In this document: piece by piece, positions 54,726 through 64,000 of the stretch | Position numbering within the stretch: position 1 is the first letter of the stretch | How the letters are laid out: the number at the start of each line of letters is the position of its first letter | Assembly: GCF_900239495.1 (NCBI RefSeq) | Contig: NZ_OENE01000004.1 | Span: forward strand, 1 to 64,000 | Direction of reading: 5' to 3' | From: Tenacibaculum finnmarkense genomovar ulcerans | Lineage (GTDB): Bacteria; Bacteroidota; Bacteroidia; Flavobacteriales; Flavobacteriaceae | DNA: 64,000 bases | Notes under the pieces: generated by a model | What the model was told of the DNA's origin: nothing | Seen by the model: only the letters and a program-made list of their open reading frames with translations | The model's database searches: none | Translations under genes and position numbers: made by a program

Positions 54726-55679
54726 ATGAATACCATAAAAATTATAAAAAATAGGTCAGATATTGGTGCCGGAACACGTGGTTCTGATATGGGAATTGAT
54801 GCCATTGAAATTGCAGCAATTAATCAAAATAACGATTTCTTTAATCGCTATGATTTTGAAGATGTAATTACAGAAAATGAATCTGTTTACGATAAAAAAA
54901 ATAACTCATTTGGTAAGCAAATAAACAGTGTTTTAAACCAATGTAAAAGAGTTAGTAATCATGTAAAAGTAAATTTACAAGAAGGAAATTTCCCAATTGT
55001 TTTATCAGGAGATCACTCATCAGCATTAGGTACAATTAGTGGTGTTAAAGCTGCAAACCCAACAAAAAGAGTCGGTGTTATTTGGATTGATGCCCATGGT
55101 GATTTACATACGCCATATACATCTCCTTCAGGAAATATTCACGGAATGCCTTTAGGTGCTGTAATTTCTGATGATAATTTAGACTGTCAAATAAATGAAG
55201 TAGATAGAGAAACTACCGATTTATGGGACAGAATGAAAAATATCGGAATACCAGGTCAGAAAGCATTGCCTGAAGATATTGTGTTTTTTGGTGTTAGAGA
55301 TACCGAAGAACCTGAAGAAAAGCAGATGGAAAAATACGGCATCAAAAATTATATGGTTGCCGAGGTTCGTTACAGAGGTTTAGAAGTTTGTGTAAACGAA
55401 GCACTAGAAAAATTAGCTGATTGTGATATTCTTTATGTTTCTTTTGATGTAGATGCGATGGATTGTGATATGATTTCTTACGGAACAGGAACTCCTGTTG
55501 CAAAAGGTTTTGACGACAAAGAAATCGTTCAAATTATCAACGGATTATTAGCAAGTAAAAAAGTTGCTTGTGTTGAGTTTGTAGAAGTAAATCCATTATT
55601 AGATTTAAAAGGAAATAAAATGGCAGAAACCGCTTTTGATGTACTTCAACAAGTAGCAAAAACCATTGAAAAATTATAA
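54726..55679 (+). CDS. rocF: Arginase / ureohydrolase-family enzyme
   Basis: 317 residues. Mn-binding motifs of the ureohydrolase family: SGDHSSALG, IWIDAHGDLHTP and VSFDVDAMD, and the acidic end FVEVNPLLD. The order and GTxGSDMGIDAI start fit arginase (arginine to ornithine and urea) better than agmatinase; a related formiminoglutamase role cannot be excluded. Cytosolic. Monocistronic between gltA and the thiamine operon. Confidence 0.85.
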   Translation: MNTIKIIKNRSDIGAGTRGSDMGIDAIEIAAINQNNDFFNRYDFEDVITENESVYDKKNNSFGKQINSVLNQCKRVSNHVKVNLQEGNFPIVLSGDHSSALGTISGVKAANPTKRVGVIWIDAHGDLHTPYTSPSGNIHGMPLGAVISDDNLDCQINEVDRETTDLWDRMKNIGIPGQKALPEDIVFFGVRDTEEPEEKQMEKYGIKNYMVAEVRYRGLEVCVNEALEKLADCDILYVSFDVDAMDCDMISYGTGTPVAKGFDDKEIVQIINGLLASKKVACVEFVEVNPLLDLKGNKMAETAFDVLQQVAKTIEKL

Positions 55680-55700
55680 ATAAGAAATTTATTTATTAAA

Positions 55701-55740
55701 AAAAGCATCAAACTTTACTGTTTGGTGCTTTTTGTTTTTT
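55701..55740 (+). terminator. Terminator of the arginase gene
   Basis: Stem AAAAGCATCAAAC / GTTTGGTGCTTTT (one wobble) with 6-base loop and T-rich tail. Confidence 0.85.
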
Positions 55741-55785
55741 TATCAAAATAAAAGGCTATAATCTTTTTTTTATCAAAAATAATAA

Positions 55786-55793
55786 TACATTTG
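55786..55793 (+). promoter_or_regulatory. -7 element of the thiamine operon
   Basis: TACATTTG matches TAnnTTTG and would start transcription about 55800, right at the 5' edge of the riboswitch. Confidence 0.6.
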
Positions 55794-55802
55794 CCTTGTA
55801 AA

Positions 55803-55880
55803 CTTTAGGAGTAGCTATTAAATTAGTTTGAGAAACATCCTTAGAACCTGATTTGGTTAATACCAACGTAGGAAAAAGTT
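55803..55880 (+). ncRNA. TPP (THI-box) riboswitch
   Basis: The conserved THI elements are readable in order: TTTAGGAGT at the 5' strand, TGAGA (55829-55833 region), CCTTAGAACCTGATTTGG (about 55839-55857) and TTAATACCAACGTAGGA (to about 55873). These are the pyrimidine-sensor and pyrophosphate-sensor helices of the TPP aptamer. It lies about 60 bp before thiS, so thiamine pyrophosphate should switch off the operon, probably at translation since no clear terminator follows. Confidence 0.93.
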
Positions 55881-55937
55881 ATGTTCGATACTACATCGAA
55901 ATACTACCATTTTGGTTTACAGTAATATTTTATAAAT

Positions 55938-56141
55938 ATGATTACTATACAAGTAAACCAACAAGAACATCAAATTTTAGAAACCCAAACACTGCAAAAG
56001 TTCGTTGAAAATTTAAAAATTCAAACCAACGGTATTGCTATTGCTATAAATAGCAGTGTGGTTAAAAAAACGGATTGGGCTTTCAGGTTGCTTCAAGATA
56101 ATGATGATATTTTAATTATAAAATCAACCCAAGGAGGCTAA
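55938..56141 (+). CDS. thiS: Sulfur carrier protein ThiS
   Basis: 67 residues ending in the diglycine (STQGG) that is adenylated by ThiF and converted to a thiocarboxylate. Beta-grasp fold: ITIQVNQQEHQIL start, INSSVVKKTDW middle, DILIIKSTQGG end. First gene after the TPP riboswitch. Confidence 0.95.
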   Translation: MITIQVNQQEHQILETQTLQKFVENLKIQTNGIAIAINSSVVKKTDWAFRLLQDNDDILIIKSTQGG

Positions 56142-56153
56142 GGCTGACGTTGA

Positions 56154-58049
<1,896 letters not shown>

Positions 58050-58104
58050 AAATATAGTAAAAAGAAGAAGAAGGGAAAGTAAAAAAAGAAGAAGAATTAG
58101 GAGG

Positions 58105-58200
58105 TTCCTACGCCTTAAAAAAAGGCGTAGTCGGGCTTTCCGTTATATCTTTTTTATTTTGAAAAAAAATAAAAAAGGATGCCACTGCAATCCCTAACCC
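58105..58200 (+). repeat. Intergenic hairpin repeat, family B copy 2
   Basis: A small hairpin TACGCCTT...AAGGCGTA (about 58109-58130), then TCGGGCTTTCCG, TATATCTTTTTT, a T/A-rich stretch, AAAAAAGGATGCCACTGC and CAATCCCTAACC. Homologous to 37632-37708 and more distantly to family A. It separates thiC from the next gene within the thi operon. Confidence 0.78.
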
Positions 58201-58309
58201 AAAAAAAATATGCTGTAATTATTAGAAACTACTAGGCAAGTAATTTGCCGTTTCAAGAATAAATTAGGTTATTTTTGCCCAAAATAAGCATCCAAAAAAT
58301 CAAACCACT

Positions 58310-58906
58310 ATGATTGTCCTTATATCTCCAGAAAAAGATGTAGCAAATGAAATGCAAATACTACATCAATTATTTGAAGCAGGTTTGGAGTGTTATCATT
58401 TAAGAAAACCATCGAAAGATTACCAAGAACATATTGTTTACCTAAATCAGATACCTGAAAAATATCACAACAAAATTGTAACACATTATTTTCACGAATT
58501 AGTTAATGAATATTCTTTAAAAGGTATTCATTTTCAAGAACAAAAAAGACGTGATGCTCTAGAAAACGGCAGTCGTTATTTTATAGGTTTACAAATGATA
58601 GGTAAAACCATGAGCAGTTCTTTTCATGAGCCTGAAGAATTGGCTAATTGCGATATCGAATTTGATTATCATTTGCTAAGCCCTGTTTTTTCATCTATCT
58701 CAAAAAAAGGATACCAAGGAAGAGGTTTTGATGTGAATCATATTGATAAAACAATTATTGGAATGGGCGGAATAACAAGTGAGACTATATCAAAAACGCT
58801 TGCTTTAGGTTTTCAAGGAATTGGTGTTTTAGGAGGTGTTTGGAATTCACAAAATGCTGTAGAAAGTTTTAAAAAGATTCAAAAAGAGTTTGATTCATTA
58901 CAATAA
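58310..58906 (+). CDS. Thiamine-phosphate-synthase-like protein (TenI/ThiE family)
   Basis: 198 residues, TIM barrel of the ThiE/TenI family: LECYHLRKPSKDY, KGIHFQEQKR, HLLSPVFSSISKKGYQGRG, IIGMGGIT, GFQGIGVLGGVW. It is distinct from the canonical ThiE encoded two genes downstream and lacks several ThiE residues, so a TenI-like thiazole tautomerase or an auxiliary role is likely. In the thi operon after a repeat element. Confidence 0.8.
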   Translation: MIVLISPEKDVANEMQILHQLFEAGLECYHLRKPSKDYQEHIVYLNQIPEKYHNKIVTHYFHELVNEYSLKGIHFQEQKRRDALENGSRYFIGLQMIGKTMSSSFHEPEELANCDIEFDYHLLSPVFSSISKKGYQGRGFDVNHIDKTIIGMGGITSETISKTLALGFQGIGVLGGVWNSQNAVESFKKIQKEFDSLQ

Positions 58907-58910
58907 AGCA

Positions 58911-59693
58911 TTGAATTTGAAAAATCAAAATTACATACTCACTATTGCTGGGCTTGATCCGTCAAGTGGTGCGGGCATTACTTCCGATATTAAAACATTT
59001 GAAGCTCATGGTTTACATGGATTATCGGTATGTACAGCGGTTACTGTTCAAAATGATATCGCTTTCAAAAATTGTATTTGGATTGAAGAACAGGTAATAT
59101 TACAGCAAATTGAAACAGTATTTGAACGTTTTACAATTACAGTTGTTAAAATAGGAATTATTGAATCGTGGGAAGTTTTATTAGCGGTTGTTCTGACATT
59201 GAAAAAGTTAAATCCTAGCATAAAAATTGTGTTAGATCCTATTTTGAAAGCAAGTGCAGGCTTTGAGTTTCATGAAACAGAAAATTTAAAGGTATTTGAA
59301 AAAGTACTGGAAAACTGTTATTTTGTAACACCAAATTACGATGAGATAAAAGCCTTGTTTCCTATTAAAAATATTGAGGAAACTATTAATTTTATATCCC
59401 AAAAAACAAATATCTATTTAAAAGGAGGGCATAGCGAAGATAAAAAAGGATGGGATGCCGTTTATTATGGTAAAATAGCAAAACTAACGATTCCGCCGAT
59501 AGCCGATTCTATTTTTCAAAAACACGGTAGCGGTTGTGTTTTATCATCCGCTTTAGCGGCTAACTTAGCCTTAAATTTTTCGTTAGAAGATGCTTGTAAA
59601 AATACCAAATATTACACAGAACAATTTTTAAATTCAAATAAATCGTTATTAGGAACGCATAATTATAACGTTAATTATAACCTTAATTTATAA
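58911..59693 (+). CDS. thiD: Hydroxymethylpyrimidine (phosphate) kinase
   Basis: About 260 residues. Phosphorylates HMP and HMP-P. ILTIAGLDPSSGAGITSDIKTFEAHGLHG is the family start; CTAVTVQND, VKIGII, VLDPILKASAG, VTPNYDEIKALF, KGGH and the C-terminal FQKHGSGCVLSSALAANLAL with catalytic GSGC. No ATG is available near the start; TTG codons at 58890, 58911 and 58917 are candidates. I use 58911, after the preceding stop. Confidence 0.9.
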   Translation: MNLKNQNYILTIAGLDPSSGAGITSDIKTFEAHGLHGLSVCTAVTVQNDIAFKNCIWIEEQVILQQIETVFERFTITVVKIGIIESWEVLLAVVLTLKKLNPSIKIVLDPILKASAGFEFHETENLKVFEKVLENCYFVTPNYDEIKALFPIKNIEETINFISQKTNIYLKGGHSEDKKGWDAVYYGKIAKLTIPPIADSIFQKHGSGCVLSSALAANLALNFSLEDACKNTKYYTEQFLNSNKSLLGTHNYNVNYNLNL

Positions 59694-59698
59694 AATAA

Positions 59699-60346
59699 AT
59701 GATAAGTAAATTACAATATATAACACAAGGAGAAACAGCACAAGACCATTTAGATCATATTCAAACGGCATGTGCTTCGGGGGCAGAATGGGTACAGTTA
59801 CGATTAAAAGGTTTTGATCCTAAAACAATTTTAGAAACTGCAAAGAAAGCTAGAGAATTAACGGCTCATTATCAAACAAGATTAATTATAAACGATTACT
59901 ACAAAGTAGCAAAAGAAGTAAATGCAGATGGTGTTCATTTAGGTAAAAAAGATGACTGCCCATTAAAAGTACGTGCGTATTTAGGGAAATTTTATAGCAT
60001 TGGCGGAACCGCAAACACCTTAGAAGAGTGTAAAGTTTTACTAGATAAAAAAGTAGATTATATCGGTTTAGGTCCTTTTCGTTTTACAGAAACTAAAAAG
60101 AATTTAAGCCCTGTTTTAGGAGTAGATGGCTATAAAAAAATCATAGAGGAATTAAAAACTCAAACACCAATAATTGCAATTGGAGGCATCACTTTAGATG
60201 ACGTTGCTCCAATTGTACAAGCAGGTATTTATGGGGTTGCTGCATCAGGAGCTATTACCCGCGACTTTACGAGTATTCCTGTTTTTCATAAAATTTTAAG
60301 TTCGCCAAGCACGCAAGAGCAAGTGTATAAAATGGATGATAAATAG
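59699..60346 (+). CDS. thiE: Thiamine-phosphate synthase
   Basis: Joins HMP-PP and thiazole phosphate to thiamine phosphate. 215 residues: ASGAEWVQLRLKG, RLIINDYYKVAKEVNADGVHLGKKD, YIGLGPFRFTETKKN and IIAIGGITLDDVAPIVQAGIYGVAASGAI are canonical. Five bp after thiD. Confidence 0.95.
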   Translation: MISKLQYITQGETAQDHLDHIQTACASGAEWVQLRLKGFDPKTILETAKKARELTAHYQTRLIINDYYKVAKEVNADGVHLGKKDDCPLKVRAYLGKFYSIGGTANTLEECKVLLDKKVDYIGLGPFRFTETKKNLSPVLGVDGYKKIIEELKTQTPIIAIGGITLDDVAPIVQAGIYGVAASGAITRDFTSIPVFHKILSSPSTQEQVYKMDDK

Positions 60347-60351
60347 TTATC

Positions 60352-60400
60352 AAAATTAAAGTGAAAATTAAAGTGAAAATTAAAGTGAAAAATTAAAGTG
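60352..60400 (+). repeat. Tandem 12-bp repeat in front of thiG
   Basis: Four consecutive copies of AAAATTAAAGTG (the last with one extra A) at 60352-60363, 60364-60375, 60376-60387 and 60388-60400, then AAAATG, the thiG start. Each unit carries AAAG and a GTG. Confidence 0.9.
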
Positions 60401-60403
60401 AAA

Positions 60404-61174
60404 ATGAACAAAACATTAAAAATAGCAGCTAAAGAATTTACATCGCGATTATTCACTGGAACAGGTAAGTTTAGTTCTTCAAAATTAATGAAAGAAGCAT
60501 TGTTAGCCTGTGAAAGTGAATTGATAACGGTGGCTTTAAAAAGAGTAGATGTTCAAAATAAAGAGGATGATATTTTAATTCATTTAAAACAGCCTCATAT
60601 AAATTTATTACCAAATACATCGGGTGTTAGAACGGCAAAAGAAGCTGTTTTTGCGGCTGAATTATCAAGAGAAGCATTAGAAACAAATTGGGTTAAATTA
60701 GAAATTCATCCCGACCCGAGGTATTTATTACCCGATGCTATCGAAACCTTAAAAGCTGCTGAAGAATTGGTTAAAAAAGGTTTTGTAGTGATGCCTTATA
60801 TTCATGCCGATCCTGTTTTATGTAAGCGTTTAGAAGAGGTTGGAACACAATGTGTGATGCCATTAGGCGCACCGATTGGAAGTAATAAAGGCTTGAAAAC
60901 AGCTGATTTTTTAGAGATAATTATAGAACAATCTAACGTTCCTGTAATTGTGGATGCTGGTATTGGCGCACCATCGCACGCTGCATACGCCATGGAATTA
61001 GGCGCCGATGCTGTTTTAGTAAATACAGCAATTGCGGTTTCTCAAAATCCTGTGGCAATGGCAAAAGCATTCAAAATGGCTGTTGAAGCGGGGAGAATGG
61101 CGTACGAAGCAAAATTAGCGCCTGTTCAAAAACAAGCAGTAGCAAGTAGCCCGTTAACGAGTTTTTTAAATTAA
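60404..61174 (+). CDS. thiG: Thiazole synthase
   Basis: Forms the thiazole ring from ThiS-thiocarboxylate, dehydroglycine and deoxyxylulose phosphate. 256 residues from ATG 60404; a GTG at 60398 inside the repeat is less likely. [19 protein letters not shown] (Schiff-base lysine region), [35 protein letters not shown] and [27 protein letters not shown] are canonical. Confidence 0.95.
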   Translation: MNKTLKIAAKEFTSRLFTGTGKFSSSKLMKEALLACESELITVALKRVDVQNKEDDILIHLKQPHINLLPNTSGVRTAKEAVFAAELSREALETNWVKLEIHPDPRYLLPDAIETLKAAEELVKKGFVVMPYIHADPVLCKRLEEVGTQCVMPLGAPIGSNKGLKTADFLEIIIEQSNVPVIVDAGIGAPSHAAYAMELGADAVLVNTAIAVSQNPVAMAKAFKMAVEAGRMAYEAKLAPVQKQAVASSPLTSFLN

Positions 61175-61192
61175 ATCTTTTTAAACTAAATA

Positions 61193-62308
61193 ATGAGTCA
61201 TTTTAAAGAACTTTTCGATACCTATAATTGGGATGAAAGCCTACAAAGTATCTTCGGAAAAACCGCTGTTGAGGTAGAAAATGCGTTATCTAAAGAAAAA
61301 TTAGATTTAGAGGATTTTAAAGCATTAATATCGCCTGCGGCACGCCCTTATATTGAGCAAATGGCTCAAAAAAGTAGCTCGCTTACTAAAAAACGTTTTG
61401 GGAATACCATACAGATGTATGCGCCCATGTATTTGAGTAACGAGTGTCAGAATATTTGTACCTATTGTGGGTTTAGTATGACCAATAAAATACCTAGACG
61501 TACTTTATTAGACGCTGAAATTTTAAAAGAAGTCGCTTTTTTGAAAGATAAAGGCTACGACCATATTTTGTTAGTTACCGGTGAAGCGAATAGAACGGTG
61601 GGCGTAGATTATATTAAAAATGCGATTGCGTTAATTCGTTCGCAATTTTCAAATATTACGATCGAAGTTCAACCTTTAGATCAAGCAGAATATGAATCGT
61701 TAATTGAAGCGGGATTGTATGCGGTGTTGGTGTATCAGGAAACCTACCACAGAGAGGAGTATAAAAAGCATCATCCGAAGGGGAAAAAATCTAATTTTGA
61801 TTACCGTTTAGATACGCCCGACAGGTTAGGAAAAGCAGGAATTCATAAAATAGGATTGGGTGCTTTATTCGGATTAGAAGATTGGCGTGCCGATAGTTTT
61901 TTTACCGCATTGCATTTAAAATATCTCCAAAAAACATATTGGAAAACAAAGTATTCTATTTCCTTTCCCAGGTTACGACCACATTCGGGAGGTTTAGAAC
62001 CAAAAGTAGAAATGACAGATGCCGATTTGGTGCAATTAATGTGTGCTTTTCGTTTGTTAGACCAAGATATTGAACTGTCAATGTCAACAAGAGAAAGTGA
62101 AGTTTTTAGAAATAATATCGTAAATTTAGGGACAACTTCTATCAGTGCAGAATCAAAAACAAATCCTGGAGGATATGCCGTAGCGCCACAATCATTAGAG
62201 CAGTTTGAGATTTCAGATGAAAGAAGTACCGAAGAAGTAGTGAAAATGCTGAAAAGTCAAGGTTTAGAAGTGGTTTGGAAAGACTGGGAGCATTTTGAAT
62301 CTGTATAA
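61193..62308 (+). CDS. thiH: 2-iminoacetate synthase (tyrosine lyase)
   Basis: Radical SAM enzyme giving dehydroglycine from tyrosine for thiazole synthesis, the anaerobic-type alternative to ThiO. 371 residues. The cluster motif is C-x3-C-x2-C in NECQNICTYCGFS; the conserved LVTGEANRTVGVDYI and SFPRLRPHSGG follow. 18 bp after thiG. Confidence 0.95.
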   Translation: MSHFKELFDTYNWDESLQSIFGKTAVEVENALSKEKLDLEDFKALISPAARPYIEQMAQKSSSLTKKRFGNTIQMYAPMYLSNECQNICTYCGFSMTNKIPRRTLLDAEILKEVAFLKDKGYDHILLVTGEANRTVGVDYIKNAIALIRSQFSNITIEVQPLDQAEYESLIEAGLYAVLVYQETYHREEYKKHHPKGKKSNFDYRLDTPDRLGKAGIHKIGLGALFGLEDWRADSFFTALHLKYLQKTYWKTKYSISFPRLRPHSGGLEPKVEMTDADLVQLMCAFRLLDQDIELSMSTRESEVFRNNIVNLGTTSISAESKTNPGGYAVAPQSLEQFEISDERSTEEVVKMLKSQGLEVVWKDWEHFESV

Positions 62309-62342
62309 TTTATGTGATTTAATTTATATCTAAAAAAAGAAA

Positions 62343-63398
62343 ATGAGCTTATCAAAAGAAGAAAAAAAACAATATAACCGTCATCTTATTTTAGATAAAA
62401 TAGGTTCAGTTGGGCAGTTAAAACTTAAAAATTCAAAAGTTTTAGTAATAGGTGCTGGCGGATTAGGCTGTCCGGTATTGCAATATTTAACCGCCGCAGG
62501 TGTTGGTACAATTGGGATTATTGATGATGATAACGTTTCGCAAAGTAATTTACAGCGTCAAATTTTATATACTGTTGATGATATTGGAGTTTCAAAAGCC
62601 GAAACTGCCAAAAATCGATTATCAAAGTTAAATCCGTTTGTGAAATTTAATGTTTATAAGGAGAAATTAACACGATTAAATGCTATTTCATTATTTGAAC
62701 AATATGATGTTATTGTTGATGGGAGTGATAATTTTTCAACCCGTTATTTAAGCAACGATGCTGCTGTAATTACTCAAAAACCATTGGTTTATGGCGCAAT
62801 TTTTAAGTTTGAAGGACAGGTAAGTGTCTTTAATTATAAAGGCAGTGCGAGTTACAGATGTTTGTATCCAACGCCACCAAAACCTGATGAATCGCCAAAT
62901 TGTTCTCAAATTGGTGTTCTGGGTGTTTTACCAGGTATTATCGGTAGTTTTCAGGCAAATGAAGCGATTAAAATAATTTGTGAAATTGGCGATGTTTTAG
63001 CCAATAAATTATTGATGTATGATACCTTAACAATGCGTCAAATGGTTTTAGATTTTGAAAAAACGCCAGAAGGAGCTATTACAAAATTAGAAGATAATTA
63101 TGATTTTTTCTGCGGAATTATTGCTACTGAAAATGAAATAACAATCGAAGAATTACAAGTAGATTTATTAAAATATAATTTATTAGATGTTCGTGAAGAT
63201 TGGGAAAGAGAACAACATCATATTGGTGGTCAGCATATTCGTTTGGTAGAATTACCAGACCGATTAAATGAAATTGATACTAGTAAACCTGTAATTGTGT
63301 ATTGTAAATCGGGTATGCGAAGTAAAAGAGCGATTTCTTTTTTAGAAGATTCCTTAAAAGAGGCTATTTTAATAAATCTTAAAAATGGTTTAAATTAA
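62343..63398 (+). CDS. thiF: ThiF/MoeB-type adenylyltransferase with C-terminal rhodanese domain
   Basis: 351 residues. Residues 1-235 are an E1-like domain: YNRHLILDKIGSVGQLKL, nucleotide-binding VIGAGGLGCPVLQYL, GIIDDDNVSQSNLQRQ and DGSDNFSTRYL. The last 100 residues are a rhodanese domain (LLDVREDWEREQ, active-site YCKSGMRS). It should adenylate the ThiS C-terminus and perhaps deliver sulfur itself. Position at the end of the thi operon supports a ThiF role; the fusion architecture also occurs in MoeB/MoeZ, so a second role in molybdopterin synthesis is possible. Confidence 0.88.
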   Translation: MSLSKEEKKQYNRHLILDKIGSVGQLKLKNSKVLVIGAGGLGCPVLQYLTAAGVGTIGIIDDDNVSQSNLQRQILYTVDDIGVSKAETAKNRLSKLNPFVKFNVYKEKLTRLNAISLFEQYDVIVDGSDNFSTRYLSNDAAVITQKPLVYGAIFKFEGQVSVFNYKGSASYRCLYPTPPKPDESPNCSQIGVLGVLPGIIGSFQANEAIKIICEIGDVLANKLLMYDTLTMRQMVLDFEKTPEGAITKLEDNYDFFCGIIATENEITIEELQVDLLKYNLLDVREDWEREQHHIGGQHIRLVELPDRLNEIDTSKPVIVYCKSGMRSKRAISFLEDSLKEAILINLKNGLN

Positions 63399-63402
63399 AA
63401 AA

Positions 63403-63444
63403 TTAACACGTATTTACTTTATGAAAAAGATAAATACGTGTTAA
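63403..63444 (+). terminator. Hairpin closing the thiamine operon
   Basis: Perfect 14-bp stem TTAACACGTATTTA / TAAATACGTGTTAA with a 14-base loop, 4 bp after the thiF stop. No T run follows, so efficiency is uncertain. Confidence 0.65.
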
Positions 63445-63511
63445 AAACAACAAATAGATGATTATTTTCTAAAATATTTATATATTTAAAGTCTTAAAAA
63501 AAAATTAAGCC

Positions 63512-64000
63512 TTGAAATTAATCAAACAAAAGAAATTATATTTTTCAGATGAAAAATCAGACAAAGTTTATGAAGTTGACCTATGTGAAAGTCAAGATTT
63601 ATTTATAGTAAACTTTAGATATGGTAGAAGAGGCACGAGTTTAAGAGAAGGAACAAAAACTGTTTTTCCTGTATCTTATGAAGAAGCCGAGAAAATCTTC
63701 AATAAATTAGTCGGAAGTAAAGAAAAGAAAGGATATTCAGAAGAAATTCAAGTAACAACTCAAGAAGTTGAAAATCCGAAGAAAGAAGAAAAAAGTACTA
63801 CACGAAAAGATACTATTTTAAAGTATCTAAATCAAGCTTTAAAAGGAACTTATACCCGAAATTGGAAAGTATCTAGAATTATAAATAGAGTTGGTGTTTT
63901 AAAAATAAAAGAAGCAATACCATTAATAGCTCAATTTATTCATTCATCAGATAAATTTGAACAGTACAATGCGTTATCGGTATTAATTGATTTTAATGAA
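63512..64000 (+). CDS. WGR-domain protein (5' part, runs off the window)
   Basis: 163 codons to the window end. Starts at TTG 63512; a TAA lies in frame one codon upstream (63506-63508) and no early ATG exists. Residues 1-70 are a WGR domain: KLYFSDEKSDKVYEVDL, NFRYGRRGTSLREGTKTVF (YGRRG in place of WGRxG), YEEAEKIFNKLVGSKEKKGYSE. A lysine-rich linker and HEAT-like helices (IKEAIPLIAQFIHSSDKFEQYNALSVLI) follow. MolR-like proteins share this order. Contains ATCCGAAGAA in the frame Asn-Pro-Lys-Lys. Confidence 0.75.
   Translation, partial: MKLIKQKKLYFSDEKSDKVYEVDLCESQDLFIVNFRYGRRGTSLREGTKTVFPVSYEEAEKIFNKLVGSKEKKGYSEEIQVTTQEVENPKKEEKSTTRKDTILKYLNQALKGTYTRNWKVSRIINRVGVLKIKEAIPLIAQFIHSSDKFEQYNALSVLIDFNE

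Noticed and set aside
60352-60400. CRISPR-like repeat array
   Set aside because: The units are contiguous 12-mers without spacers and no cas genes are present; it is a simple tandem repeat. No CRISPR array was seen anywhere in the window.

Overview
The window looks like chromosomal DNA from a marine-type member of the Flavobacteriaceae (Bacteroidota). It is AT-rich, at roughly one third G+C by eye. Many promoters carry the Bacteroidota -7 element TAnnTTTG. The gene content fits: an LptD-type outer-membrane assembly protein, a cyclophilin-FKBP fusion, an ECF sigma / membrane protein / periplasmic sensor operon, a menaquinone cluster, soluble TonB-C-domain proteins and small proteins typical of this family. 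The genus cannot be fixed from this window; Tenacibaculum or Polaribacter relatives would fit.

Layout. 1-97: tail of an rRNA operon (3' end of 5S rRNA and its terminator). 133-700: a decayed ISAs1-type insertion sequence. 709-2630 (minus): manA, a PTPS-family gene and idi. 2762-6989 (plus): prfC, an outer-membrane protein built of three copies of one module, and a dual-domain immunophilin. 7185-9095: two paralogous secreted TonB-C-domain proteins. 9212-12720: an unknown minus-strand gene, a candidate 43-codon gene, then kdsB, a HAD phosphatase, a CAT-fold acetyltransferase and small proteins. 12764-15841 (minus): ECF sigma operon and a large conserved protein. 15923-18211: MBL hydrolase, yaaA, sanA-like. 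18234-21182 (minus): lipoprotein, sdaA, DUF2853. 21705-27013: TPR protein, Na+/solute symporter (minus), pfkA-gapA. 27083-30206 (minus): ridA and lptD. 30300-35359 (plus): cell-wall amidase, MCE protein, a membrane Fe-S oxidoreductase pair and a SPOR-like protein. 35460-40869 (plus): menA, menC and menE with three interspersed genes. 40919-41884 (minus): WGR-like protein. 42385-49761: the spc/alpha ribosomal protein cluster from rpsH to rplQ with secY, infA, rpmJ and rpoA. 49863-55679: carA, eno, gltA, arginase. 55803-63398: TPP riboswitch and thiamine operon thiS-thiC-tenI-like-thiD-thiE-thiG-thiH-thiF. 63512-end: start of a second WGR-domain protein.

Most of the window is ordinary core metabolism and information processing. 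The most unusual signal is at DNA level. The 10-mer ATCCGAAGAA (or its complement TTCTTCGGAT) occurs at least 15 times, about a hundred times more than composition predicts. It lies in four different coding contexts and, as an inverted pair, builds an intergenic terminator. That is the behaviour of DNA uptake sequences in Neisseria and Pasteurellaceae, although other DNA-level roles are possible. Also notable are two related families of intergenic hairpin repeats, the ribosomal cluster that starts at rpsH under its own promoter, and a tandem 12-bp repeat immediately before thiG.
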